Below, piece by piece: positions 46,305 through 54,465 of a stretch of 64,000 nucleotides of DNA. The notes below the pieces were generated by a model. It had not been told where the DNA came from. It ran no database searches and was given only the letters and a program-made list of their open reading frames with translations. Numbering within the stretch: the first letter of the stretch is position 1; each line of letters begins with the position of its first letter. The position numbers and the translations under genes were made by a program. The DNA comes from Candidatus Eiseniibacteriota bacterium. Its GTDB lineage: Bacteria; Eisenbacteria; RBG-16-71-46; CAIMUX01; WJJG01. Location: positions 1 to 64,000 of the forward strand of contig JAGMBO010000002.1 of NCBI GenBank assembly GCA_023129715.1, given 5' to 3'.

Positions 46305-46870
46305 CACTTCGCTCCTAGTTCGAGCTGGTAGGTCTTCTGCCGCCACTCCAAGGTGACGCAGTCTTCCTCAATGTCGATAAGGCGATAGCCGTCGACCTCG
46401 TCTCCGATGGTGACGAGTTCTCCGCCGAGCATCGCCCGGCGGCTGGCGCCGTCGATCAGGATGCCGGCGAGGTGGGGCAGGCGGGGACGCGTTGGGCCCG
46501 CCGGCGTCCGGCGCACCGGTGCGAGGGTCGGTTTTGCCGCCGGGAGCGGCGCGAAGAGGTCGCGCCGACCGGGGGAGGGTAGCTCGGCCGCCGGGGAATC
46601 TCCCGCGGGAGTCGTCTCCGGGAGGGGCCGCATCTCTCGTGCTGCTGCTTGCGCCAGGGTGGCGATTTCCTCACCGGGGCTGATCTGGGCGAGCAGCGAG
46701 AGATAGGCAGCCTCTGCATCGGCGGCCGGGTCGATCTGCGGCCGCGGATTCTCGACGATGGGGAAGCTGATCAGGACGAGCAGTGCGATCCCGACCAATC
46801 CGGCGAGCAGCATCGTCCGGCCCGTGAGAAGCGTCCAGAGCGGTCGATCCGAGCGGGGTAGCATTCCCAT
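46304..46870 (-). CDS. pilP: PilP-like pilus assembly protein
   Basis: 188 residues. The start at 46870 is preceded by GGGAGGGG. One transmembrane segment (MLLAGLVGIALLVLISFPIV) is followed by a Pro/Ala-rich linker and a C-terminal HQ-like beta domain (LPHLAGILIDGASRRAMLGG, TIGDEVDGYRLIDIEEDCVT, LEWRQKTYQLEL). PilP links PilNO to the PilQ secretin; the order pilO-pilP-pilQ fits. It lacks an obvious lipobox. Identity rests on domain pattern and position. Confidence 0.75.
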   Translation of the reverse strand: MGMLPRSDRPLWTLLTGRTMLLAGLVGIALLVLISFPIVENPRPQIDPAADAEAAYLSLLAQISPGEEIATLAQAAAREMRPLPETTPAGDSPAAELPSPGRRDLFAPLPAAKPTLAPVRRTPAGPTRPRLPHLAGILIDGASRRAMLGGELVTIGDEVDGYRLIDIEEDCVTLEWRQKTYQLELGAK

Positions 46871-46875
46871 CTTGG

Positions 46876-47412
46876 TCACCCCTCCCGTGGTGAGAAGTAG
46901 AGCGCCAGGCGCAACTCGGCGGCGCACGGACCGCCCGGTGCGGCACTCGTGATCCGCAGTTCTTCAATACGCGAGAGCTGGTCGGCCTCCTCGAGCACTC
47001 CGAGCAGGCCGTGGAGCTGCAGGAACGCGCCACTGATGCGCACATCGATGTTCTGTTGCCGGTAGAGGGCGTGCGGAATGATCCCGCTGGGGGTGAGCCT
47101 CTCGATGCGCACGCCGTTCTGCTGGGCGGCCGTTTCCAATCGATCGAGGAAGTCCTCGAGGTTCGGTTCCGGCGGCAACTGCGTCTCGCCGGCGGCGATC
47201 TGTCCCGAGATGATCTGGATCTCCCCCGCCAGCCGATCGAGCATCCCCTGCGCATCGGTGAGGATCTCCGCCGCTTGGCGGAAGGAACCTAGGTTGCGGC
47301 GCGCGTGCAGCAGCGGCCGGATGCCCTGATGGACGACGAGCAGGACGAAGGTGGCTACGCATAGCATCACCGCCAAGCGCCCGAGCACATCCACTTTGCG
47401 CGGATCGGTCAT
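46876..47412 (-). CDS. pilO: Pilus assembly protein PilO
   Basis: 178 residues. One N-terminal transmembrane segment (LAVMLCVATFVLLVVHQGI), a coiled-coil region (ARRNLGSFRQAAEILTDAQG, LAGEIQIISGQI) and a ferredoxin-like C-terminal domain (PPEPNLEDFLDRLETAAQQN, IDVRISGAFLQLHGLLGVLE) are the PilO layout. It dimerises with PilN in the inner-membrane alignment complex. Start overlaps the pilN stop by 4 bp (ATGA). Confidence 0.85.
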   Translation of the reverse strand: MTDPRKVDVLGRLAVMLCVATFVLLVVHQGIRPLLHARRNLGSFRQAAEILTDAQGMLDRLAGEIQIISGQIAAGETQLPPEPNLEDFLDRLETAAQQNGVRIERLTPSGIIPHALYRQQNIDVRISGAFLQLHGLLGVLEEADQLSRIEELRITSAAPGGPCAAELRLALYFSPREG

Positions 47413-47996
47413 CGCCCCGGTCTTCCTAGAGAGCAGAACAGCTCGAACTCGACCCCACCTCCCGCAGTGCCGACAGGATCGGTGATCGTACCCAGCGTGA
47501 CCTCGCCGAAGGCGCCGGTGCTCTCGAGCTGACGAATCACGCGGCCGACTTCCCGGTGTCCCGGGGCGCGTCCGCGAAGATGCAGGCGGCCACGGCAGTC
47601 GGCAGCCTCTTCGTCACCGCCAGGCTTGGGCGCGCAGCGCTCGACGGCGAGAAAGGTCAGATAGCTTTCCGGGGTCAGCGCATCGCCCAGCGCCGCCAGC
47701 AGCGCACTCGTCTTCGCGCTGTGTTGGATCGCCACGATCGTGGCGCGGCGCGCCAGCAGCCGGTCCCGCTCTTGGATCAGTGCCTCGGCGGCGCGCAGAT
47801 CTTCGCGGATCTCCGAGCATTCACCGGTCAGCTGGCGGTACTCACTGCTGCGGCCGCTGACCAGCCGGTCGAGCCCGGCATAGCCGGCGAGCAGGACGAG
47901 CAAGATCACTCCCAGGCGTACGCTCCAGCTCCGCAACCGGCGTCGCGCGTCGCGCGCGACGAGGACCTCATGGGGGACCAGGTTGATCACGGTCAT
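47409..47996 (-). CDS. pilN: Pilus assembly protein PilN
   Basis: 195 residues starting MTVINLVPHEVLVARDARRR, the cytoplasmic N-terminal INLLP-like motif that binds PilM. One transmembrane segment (LGVILLVLLAGYAGL), a coiled-coil and a ferredoxin-like domain with LESTGAFGEVTL follow. ATG at 47996 overlaps the pilM stop (ATGA). Confidence 0.88.
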   Translation of the reverse strand: MTVINLVPHEVLVARDARRRLRSWSVRLGVILLVLLAGYAGLDRLVSGRSSEYRQLTGECSEIREDLRAAEALIQERDRLLARRATIVAIQHSAKTSALLAALGDALTPESYLTFLAVERCAPKPGGDEEAADCRGRLHLRGRAPGHREVGRVIRQLESTGAFGEVTLGTITDPVGTAGGGVEFELFCSLGRPGR

Positions 47997-49102
47997 TGGC
48001 GGTGCTCCTTGGGCCAGAAGGCGCAACCGGCGGCGGTCGCATAGGTCGCCGCATCGAGCTTGCCGGAGAACGGGGGGAGGTTCCCTCCAGCCAGACCGCA
48101 TTGGACATCCAGCCCAAGGCCTTCCTCGAGGATCCGTTGCAGGGGAGGGAGGGTGGCGATGGAGCCCGTGACGATCAGACCGGCGGCAGGCACCGATTGC
48201 AGGAACGCGTCGCAATAGCCGAGGCAGCTGCCCGCTTCCTGCACCAGCTCATGCAGGGCCGGGCCGAGAATCTCCTGCACCGCGCCTTCCACCGGAGGCC
48301 TGGTGGCATCGATCTCTTCGTCGGCGTCGCCGGCCTCTTCGTCGCTGGGCATGGCCCCGGTGAGCAGTGTCCGGCATTGGTCGACGGGCAACTCCAATTC
48401 CTCAGCCAAGCGCTGCTCCAGACGCCCGAGGCCCCAGGGCAGGATCCGTTCGAGTAACACGTGCTGGGACTGGAGCACGGCGACCGAAGTCGCCTGCTCA
48501 GCGACGGCAATCAGCAGGAAGCGCTGCCCGGGCGTCTGGTCGCCGACATAGGATGCCATGGCACAGGCGGGCGTCAGGAGTCGATCGAGCTGTAGACCGG
48601 CGGCGGAGAGGCGCCCGAGCCATTCGTCGATCAGACTGCGAGGCGCCGCGAAGACGAGGACCGCCGCGTTCTCCTTGCCCGGCCTGCGGATCTCTTCGGG
48701 CAACACCGCGTAGTCGAGCACCGCCTCGGTGAGCGGATAGTTCAAGTGCTCCTCGGCCCGCCGGACCACCTGCAGATCCCGTGGCGCGGAGGCCTGGGGA
48801 TCGATCGTCACCGGAAAGACATCCACCGCAGGGGATGCGAGCGCCGCGACGACCGGCCCGCCGGTCAAGCCCGCCGACCGCAGGCTGCGGCGTAGCGCAC
48901 GAGAGGCTTGCCGCGACGACCGGCCCTCGACGGCGGCGAGCTCGAGCGTCCGGCAGATCCAGTGGTCCCCGCTGCCCTGTCGGCGGTAGCGCGCGAGACG
49001 GATGCGCGAGTCGCCGAGTTCGACGCCAAGTGCGCTGTGGCCTGGGGCGCGCGCCCTGCGATCCACCGCCTCCCGTGGAGGACTAGCCGTCGAAATCGAC
49101 AT
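47993..49102 (-). CDS. pilM: Pilus assembly ATPase-fold protein PilM
   Basis: 369 residues with an actin/FtsA-like fold: GVELGDSRIRLARYRRQG (phosphate-1 motif region), FLLIAVAEQATSVAVLQ, and AAGLIVTGSIATLPPLQRIL. PilM is cytoplasmic and binds the PilN N-terminus. The start is preceded by GGGAGG and overlaps the end of the upstream minor-pilin gene by 20 bp. Confidence 0.85.
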   Translation of the reverse strand: MSISTASPPREAVDRRARAPGHSALGVELGDSRIRLARYRRQGSGDHWICRTLELAAVEGRSSRQASRALRRSLRSAGLTGGPVVAALASPAVDVFPVTIDPQASAPRDLQVVRRAEEHLNYPLTEAVLDYAVLPEEIRRPGKENAAVLVFAAPRSLIDEWLGRLSAAGLQLDRLLTPACAMASYVGDQTPGQRFLLIAVAEQATSVAVLQSQHVLLERILPWGLGRLEQRLAEELELPVDQCRTLLTGAMPSDEEAGDADEEIDATRPPVEGAVQEILGPALHELVQEAGSCLGYCDAFLQSVPAAGLIVTGSIATLPPLQRILEEGLGLDVQCGLAGGNLPPFSGKLDAATYATAAGCAFWPKEHRQ

Positions 49103-49658
49103 CCCGTCCTCCCTGAACGCGCACTGTGGTGAAGCTGTTCCGCAGCTCTCCTCGCAGATAGACCGATACCGTGATGCGCTTGTAGTCGGTCGCCTGGGCC
49201 GACACCAAACCGAAGTCGTCCGGGTCGACGTAGTCGACCGCCACCGCCCGCGCGTAGCTGCTCAGCGCGATCGGTGTGCCATCCTTTTCCTGAAGCGGCA
49301 TTCCGGCTGTCCAGACGGCGTAGTCGTCGACATCGTTGAAGAGCGTACGCTTGCCGCCCGGCGTCCACTCCCCCGCCTCGGGCCCGAGCACCCCCTCGCC
49401 GAGCTGCGGGTCGTCGAAGGGGAGACTGGCGATCTCACCGAGCAGCGCGAGGCCCAGTTCGGTTGCCTGCCACGAATCATCCCCCTCGCGCAGCCCCGCC
49501 AGGATCGTCTCGCCGGCGGTGTGCAGCGCACTCGCCAGGAGGCCGACGATCAGCGTCGCCACCGCGACCTCGATCAGCGTCATGCCGCCCGCGGCACGCG
49601 CCTTCCGCTGCTGCCGGGCGAGCGGGCCGGCTGGGCGTTTGCTTGATCGCGCGGCCAT
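49083..49658 (-). CDS. Type IV minor pilin, PilV/GspI-like
   Basis: 191 residues. A basic leader ends in a class III prepilin signal: G-G|M-T-L-I-E-V-A-V-A-T-L-I-V-G-L, with Glu at +5. The body is beta-rich with VDYVDPDDFGLVSAQATDYK and RITVSVYLRGELRNSFTTV. It joins the initiation complex of the pilus tip. ATG overlaps the preceding stop (TGATG) with a good GAGGAG. Confidence 0.85.
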   Translation of the reverse strand: MAARSSKRPAGPLARQQRKARAAGGMTLIEVAVATLIVGLLASALHTAGETILAGLREGDDSWQATELGLALLGEIASLPFDDPQLGEGVLGPEAGEWTPGGKRTLFNDVDDYAVWTAGMPLQEKDGTPIALSSYARAVAVDYVDPDDFGLVSAQATDYKRITVSVYLRGELRNSFTTVRVQGGRDVDFDG

Positions 49659-50899
49659 CAGAGCTCCTCGGTCGTCCCGGCGAGCAGGCGCAGCCCGGGG
49701 CGCGTCATCTCGGCCAGGGGAAGCAGGTTGAGGTCGGGATCGTGGCGGATCCGCGTGCCCGGACCGACGAGATCGAGCCGGGCGGCCAGCAGTGCGCCGG
49801 TGACCCTGATCGATTGGCTCGCACCCATCTGGGGTCCCTGGAAGTTGCCGGTACAGAAGAAGACACCCCGTAGTCCGCTGCTGACAGTCTCCGTCTCCCC
49901 GTCGATCATCACCGGCCAGCTCTTGCCCCCCTCGATCGACATCTCGACGTTGCCCTGCACGACCATGGCGGGCAGGCGCGCCGGGTCGGGGGAGGCGTGG
50001 TAGTAATCGGTTGTCCCCCCCCCACCGCCGATGAAGAGGTCGTCGCAGTCGATCACCGCAAGAGACGCTTCGATGACGAGGTTGCCGAAGTAGACATCCT
50101 CGCCGCCGGCATCGATCCAGTAGATGCCCGCGGGCGAGGGACTGCCGTAGGGGTTGCTCTGTGCGGTGATCACCACGTTGGCGAGGAGATTCATCGACGG
50201 CAAGCTGATCTCCTCGCCCGCCTCGCGAAACCAGGTGAAATCGACCTCCGGTGGGCCGAGGGTATCGGCGACGAAGAAGACATCGGTGTCCTCGTCGGTG
50301 AGGCTGGCCGAGACCTGCTCACCGGCGACCGTGGTGATATCGCCATGCACATCGAGGACGCCGCCGTCGATCACATCTTCGTTGGCCCGCAGGCGCCCCT
50401 CGAGGGCGATACCCATCAGTGAGATCGTCGTGCGCGAGTAGGCCACATTCCGCAGCGTCCAGTGGGGGAGGGGGATGAAATCGGCCTGCAATCCCCGGGA
50501 GACTCCCCGGACGGTTGCCCGGGCGGTCAAACGGACCGTGTCAGCGGTCGAGGAACCGGCGGCCCCGTTGGCGCCGAGGAGGCCATCGCCCGGGTCGGAG
50601 GCCTCGACGGTGACGAGGCCTGCGCCGATCGGCTTATTCTCGATCCAGACCGGTGAGGTCAGCTGCCCCTGCAGGGCGCCCTCGACACTGGCCAGCCGGG
50701 CGCCGTTCTCCAGCCCCGCCTGCGTGCAGGAGAGCGCCAGCATGGCCTGGCGCAGGCGTGCGCGCGCCTCGAGGCGCACGCCGACCTCGTAGGAGGCGCC
50801 CAGGACGAGCGTTGTCGCCAAGAGGGTGACGATCAGCGCGGCGAGGAGAATGCCTCCCCGCGCGTCGCTAGAGATCTTCCAAGGCCACGAATCCCGCAC
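49658..50899 (-). CDS. Pilus assembly PilX-like protein
   Basis: 413 residues from a GTG. An N-terminal hydrophobic helix (GGILLAALIVTLLATTLVL) resembles PilX-type pilins, with a G-G|I cleavage site but no Glu5. The body contains repeated beta motifs (GVLDVHGDITTVAGEQ, LVIEASLAVIDCDDLFIGGG, IRVTGALLAARLDLVGPGTR) like large PilX/GspK-type tip proteins. It overlaps the preceding gene by 32 bp. Confidence 0.7.
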   Translation of the reverse strand: MRDSWPWKISSDARGGILLAALIVTLLATTLVLGASYEVGVRLEARARLRQAMLALSCTQAGLENGARLASVEGALQGQLTSPVWIENKPIGAGLVTVEASDPGDGLLGANGAAGSSTADTVRLTARATVRGVSRGLQADFIPLPHWTLRNVAYSRTTISLMGIALEGRLRANEDVIDGGVLDVHGDITTVAGEQVSASLTDEDTDVFFVADTLGPPEVDFTWFREAGEEISLPSMNLLANVVITAQSNPYGSPSPAGIYWIDAGGEDVYFGNLVIEASLAVIDCDDLFIGGGGGTTDYYHASPDPARLPAMVVQGNVEMSIEGGKSWPVMIDGETETVSSGLRGVFFCTGNFQGPQMGASQSIRVTGALLAARLDLVGPGTRIRHDPDLNLLPLAEMTRPGLRLLAGTTEEL

Positions 50900-52088
50900 G
50901 GCGTTCCGGCTCCTCCGCTGCGCCGATCTTCAGCCGATAGATCACACCTAAGGTATCGACAACTTGGGTGGTTACCTCCGTCAACTTCTGCCTTGTTTGC
51001 CATCCCCGGATATCGAAGAAGAAGTCCTTGAGGTTGGTTTCATCACTCCACTTTGTGCCCCCGTCGTCGCTCTTGCGGTAGCGGTACTCGGTTCCGGGCC
51101 ATTGCCCCTCATCGCAGTTCTTGACGCGTTCGAGCTCGACGTGGCCGGCGTAGGTGCCTCCCCCTGAGCCGTCGGGGCGCAGGACCAGCCAGTAGTGGCC
51201 GCCCGCCACGATCGGCTTGTTGGTGACCAGGGTCAGTGTCGTCTCGTGCCAGGCGGGTTCCTCGGTCAGCGCGAGGCGGCTGATCCCTCCGGCGGCCAGC
51301 AGCGTCGCCGGGTACCAGGGCCAGTCGCTGTCTGCCTCGTAGACCTCGACGATGAGATCGACCTCGGCGGGGAAGTGGTCCTTGGCCCACACGACGAAGG
51401 TGACCCGAGAGAAGGCGTTGAAGTTCTCATCCGGCCAGAACTCCTCGGCACACCATTTCTTGTCCTCGATCCTCCGGTCGCCGCGGGATTCGTACTCGCA
51501 CACCGTCTGCCCGATCCACTCGTCCCAGTCGCCCGGATAGAAGCTCATCACCACCGCCTCGCTCGTATCGGGCAGCAGCAGTTCGGTCGTGAAGGGCCGC
51601 GTCACCGTCTGCACCGAGAAGCGCAGCGAGTCGACAGCGCCGGCCAGGACCTGGGGGGTATCGCCAGAGGTCCAGCGCGCCAAGGTGTCGGTACCCGCCG
51701 CCGACCAGCCGTAGAAGATGGTGTCCTGCGAGGCGCCGAGCAGCGTCAGCAGTCCGTCGCCCGCTTTCAGGACCCGGGTGGCCTGGCGGATGTCGTGATG
51801 CAGCAGGCTGACCGCGAGTTGGGCGTCCTGGCGCTCGGAGGCCTGCTGCCGTGCGGTGCGCGAGAGATCGAGCGCGCCGGCGAAGAGATGGACCAAGGCG
51901 CCCGCCAGCAGCGCGCTGATCGTCGCGGCGAGGAGCACCTCGACGAGCGTGAATCCGCCCCTAGAGTTCGGGGATCGGGTCGGGATCCTTCTCGGGGAGA
52001 CTCCCCCCGTCCTCTCCGGCGTCCGCCTCCAGCGTGACCCGGCCGCTTCCGCCGGCGACACTGATTGTCCAGCTGCTTTCTGCTGCAT
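50868..52088 (-). CDS. Type IV minor pilin, PilW/GspJ-like (start uncertain)
   Basis: Prepilin signal S-R-G-G|F-T-L-V-E-V-L-L-A-A-T-I with Glu at +5, then a helix with LARRTARQQASERQDAQLAV-like composition and a long beta body (SAVVMSFYPGDWDEWIG-like region, WYPATLLAAGGISRLALTEE). ATG 52088 would give a 45-residue leader and deep overlap with the preceding gene, which is unusual. A downstream non-ATG start near 51985 is possible, since GGGGGGAG lies there. Tip/minor pilin role. Confidence 0.7.
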   Translation of the reverse strand: MQQKAAGQSVSPAEAAGSRWRRTPERTGGVSPRRIPTRSPNSRGGFTLVEVLLAATISALLAGALVHLFAGALDLSRTARQQASERQDAQLAVSLLHHDIRQATRVLKAGDGLLTLLGASQDTIFYGWSAAGTDTLARWTSGDTPQVLAGAVDSLRFSVQTVTRPFTTELLLPDTSEAVVMSFYPGDWDEWIGQTVCEYESRGDRRIEDKKWCAEEFWPDENFNAFSRVTFVVWAKDHFPAEVDLIVEVYEADSDWPWYPATLLAAGGISRLALTEEPAWHETTLTLVTNKPIVAGGHYWLVLRPDGSGGGTYAGHVELERVKNCDEGQWPGTEYRYRKSDDGGTKWSDETNLKDFFFDIRGWQTRQKLTEVTTQVVDTLGVIYRLKIGAAEEPERRAGFVALEDL

Positions 52089-52548
52089 GGATCTCGATGG
52101 TTCCCCCCGCCGCGGGCGCGCCCGCACCGTCAAAACGCAGCGTGTCGCTGCCGCCAAAGCCGACCGTTCCGAGGTCTACAGCCGCACCGGCGAAGAGCCC
52201 CGCCAGGCCGATTTGATAGGGCCGCTTCGAGACCGGGTGGGTCAGCAGGGCTGCCTGTCCGCTGTAGAGCCCATAGCTGTCGGCATCCTCGTCGAACACC
52301 ACGAGACGCACCGCCCGGTGGGCCAGTGCGTCTGCCTGGGCGTAGGCGATATCGGCCGCGACCTGTCGCGCGGCCTCCTCGGTAGCCACGTCACGATGCC
52401 CCCCTGAGAGCAGCGAGATCGCCGCACCCGCCAGCAGCGCGAAGAGGGCGACGACGATCAGCAACTCCACCAGCGTGACGCCGGGCGGATGCGCGGTGGG
52501 TCCTCGCGAACGCCTGCGCCTCCGCCCGCACACCGGTCGAATCATCAT
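51961..52548 (-). CDS. Type IV minor pilin, FimT/GspH-like
   Basis: About 195 residues. Prepilin signal H-P-P-G|V-T-L-V-E-L-L-I-V-V-A-L-F-A-L-L with Glu +5. GspH-type features follow: AARQVAADIAYAQADALAHR, RLVVFDEDADSYGLY, and beta strands near the C-terminus. GTG 52560 or ATG 52548 could be the start. Confidence 0.82.
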   Translation of the reverse strand: MMIRPVCGRRRRRSRGPTAHPPGVTLVELLIVVALFALLAGAAISLLSGGHRDVATEEAARQVAADIAYAQADALAHRAVRLVVFDEDADSYGLYSGQAALLTHPVSKRPYQIGLAGLFAGAAVDLGTVGFGGSDTLRFDGAGAPAAGGTIEIHAAESSWTISVAGGSGRVTLEADAGEDGGSLPEKDPDPIPEL

Positions 52549-52585
52549 GCCGGGCACCAAGTCGGTCTACGCACCGAATGCCCGG

Positions 52586-53104
52586 CTAGCGGTCGGTGTG
52601 CGTGCCGTCGTTGGCGATCAGCCGGCCGGTCTTGACATAAAACTTCCAGCCCGCCGTGCCGGCGGCCGCCACCTGGGTGATGTCGGTCTCGGTAATGTCG
52701 CAGGTCGCCTCGTTGCTGCTGTTGTAGGGGTTCGCCGGCATCGCCTTCTTGATGTAGGGACCGTACTTGTGGGTGGCGTCCTTGCTCGTGCTGGTCACAC
52801 CGGTCGCGGCGGTGTACAGGGTGAGCTGCTTGAGGAACGACGTATCCGCTTGCGCAGTGGTCGTCACCGCCGCCCCATTGTCGTAGCGGTTGGCTCCCGG
52901 ATAGGTTGCGCTATGCTGGTGATAGTAGAGCTCGACCGCGTTGCGCATCTCCGACAGATTGGTGTCGAGAGCCGAGATCCTGGCATCTTCCGTGTTGCTG
53001 GTGAACTGGGGGATGGCGATCGCAGCCAGCACGCCCAGGATGATGACGACGATCAGCAGCTCCACCAGGGTGAAACCCGACCGCGGCGAAGAACGACGAC
53101 TCAT
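52586..53104 (-). CDS. Major type IV pilin / GspG-like pilin
   Basis: 172 residues. A short basic leader and prepilin signal S-G|F-T-L-V-E-L-L-I-V-V-I-I-L-G-V-L precede AAIAIPQFTSNTEDARISAL, NLSEMRNAVELYYHQHSATY, as in GspG-type pilins. The rest is rich in Thr/Ala and includes KYGPYIKKAMPANPYNSSNE (the GspG P-x-N-P segment). It is polymerised by PilB/PilC. Placed right after pilC, as expected. Confidence 0.88.
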   Translation of the reverse strand: MSRRSSPRSGFTLVELLIVVIILGVLAAIAIPQFTSNTEDARISALDTNLSEMRNAVELYYHQHSATYPGANRYDNGAAVTTTAQADTSFLKQLTLYTAATGVTSTSKDATHKYGPYIKKAMPANPYNSSNEATCDITETDITQVAAAGTAGWKFYVKTGRLIANDGTHTDR

Positions 53105-53183
53105 GGTTTGCTCTCCTTCCTCTGAACTCCTCATGTGGCGCGCTCCAGGCAGAACCTTGCCGCCGGGCAGTTCGCGCCGCCCC

Positions 53184-54353
53184 TCAATGGACCACGCTTG
53201 AGAGTTTGAACAGGGGCACGATGAACGAGATCGCCACGAACCCGACCATCAACCCCATACCGACCAACATCACGGGCTCGATCAGGGTGCTCAGACGCCG
53301 GACGTCGCTCTCCAGGTTTTCCCGGTAGTGTTCGCTGAGCTGACCCATGACCGTATCCAATGCTCCCGATGTCTCTCCCGTGGAGACCATCAGCTTGACC
53401 GTCTCCGGCAAGAACCGCGCCTCCCGAAACGCCTGGGCGATCCCCCGCCCGCCCTCGGCATGCTCGGCGAGCGTCTCGAAGAACTGGGCGAAGCAGACAT
53501 TGCGCACCGTTCGGCGCGCGATCTCGATCGCCTCGAGATGCGGCACGCGACTGCCGAGCAACAGCCCGAAGCTCGAGAAGAGCTGGAACAGATAGGCCTC
53601 GGAGTACAGTGTCCCGACGAAGGGCAGGCTCAGCTTGAGCCGGTCCCAGGTCCGCTGGACAGACGCCCGACGCCAGAGGGCCCTTGCCCCAAAGCCCGCT
53701 ACTCCTGCTATCGGTAGCAACGCCCACCATCTTGAGCGCAGCAGCTCGGCGGTTCCCAGGATCAGGCGGGTCGACCAGGGGAGCTCGTCGCCGAGGCCGG
53801 CAAAGATTGCGCTGAAGCGGGGCACCATGTAGGTGAGCATGAAGATCATCACGACCACCATGATGCCGGTGAGCAGTGCGGGGTAGGTCATTGCCTCGCG
53901 GATACGCGCCCGCAATTGGCGCCGGATCTCGAGGATCTGCGCTAGACGCGCCAGACTGGCGCGCAGCTCGCCGGTCGCCTCGCCGGCGCGCACGATGCTG
54001 ACGAAGAGGTGATCGAACGCGCGCGGGTAGGCCTCCAGACAAGCCGAGAAGGGGCGCCCCTCCTCGAGCCGGGCGCGCACGTCCTCGAGAACCTCTTTGA
54101 CCTGGGGAGTGCGCATCTGTTCGGCGAGCGCTCCCACCGAGGGCACGAGGCCGTTGCCCGATTGGAGGAGCAACACCAGTTGCTGGGTCACCAGCACGAG
54201 ATCCTCCAGGGTGATCCGCTGGCGGGTGAAGATGGGTCGACCGGCCAGGCGCTGCCACCAGCCGGAGCGCGGCCGCGGCGAGGGCACGCCCGCGGGCGGC
54301 CCCTCCTCGGGCTCCGTGCGGGCTGCCGCGACGCGCGCCAGATCGATCGCCAT
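53184..54353 (-). CDS. pilC: Inner-membrane pilus platform protein
   Basis: 389 residues, GspF/PilC family. Two four-helix F domains are visible: LVLVTQQLVLLLQSGNGLVP...VSIVRAGEATGELRASLARL, then FQLFSSFGLLLGSRVPHLEA...KLMVSTGETSGALDTVMGQL. Three hydrophobic stretches (LLTGIMVVVMIFMLTYMVP; ALLPIAGVAGFGA; LVGMGLMVGFVAISFIVPLF) span the membrane. It is the platform on which PilB drives pilin assembly. Confidence 0.93.
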   Translation of the reverse strand: MAIDLARVAAARTEPEEGPPAGVPSPRPRSGWWQRLAGRPIFTRQRITLEDLVLVTQQLVLLLQSGNGLVPSVGALAEQMRTPQVKEVLEDVRARLEEGRPFSACLEAYPRAFDHLFVSIVRAGEATGELRASLARLAQILEIRRQLRARIREAMTYPALLTGIMVVVMIFMLTYMVPRFSAIFAGLGDELPWSTRLILGTAELLRSRWWALLPIAGVAGFGARALWRRASVQRTWDRLKLSLPFVGTLYSEAYLFQLFSSFGLLLGSRVPHLEAIEIARRTVRNVCFAQFFETLAEHAEGGRGIAQAFREARFLPETVKLMVSTGETSGALDTVMGQLSEHYRENLESDVRRLSTLIEPVMLVGMGLMVGFVAISFIVPLFKLSSVVH

Positions 54354-54465
54354 GCCGGATCACTCCTTGGGGCGGAGGTCTCAGCCGCGACGATCACGGC
54401 GCCGGAACCACAGCCCTCCCAAGGACTATCGGTCGCCGGCCGGGGGCTCTTGAGAGGCGTGGGGG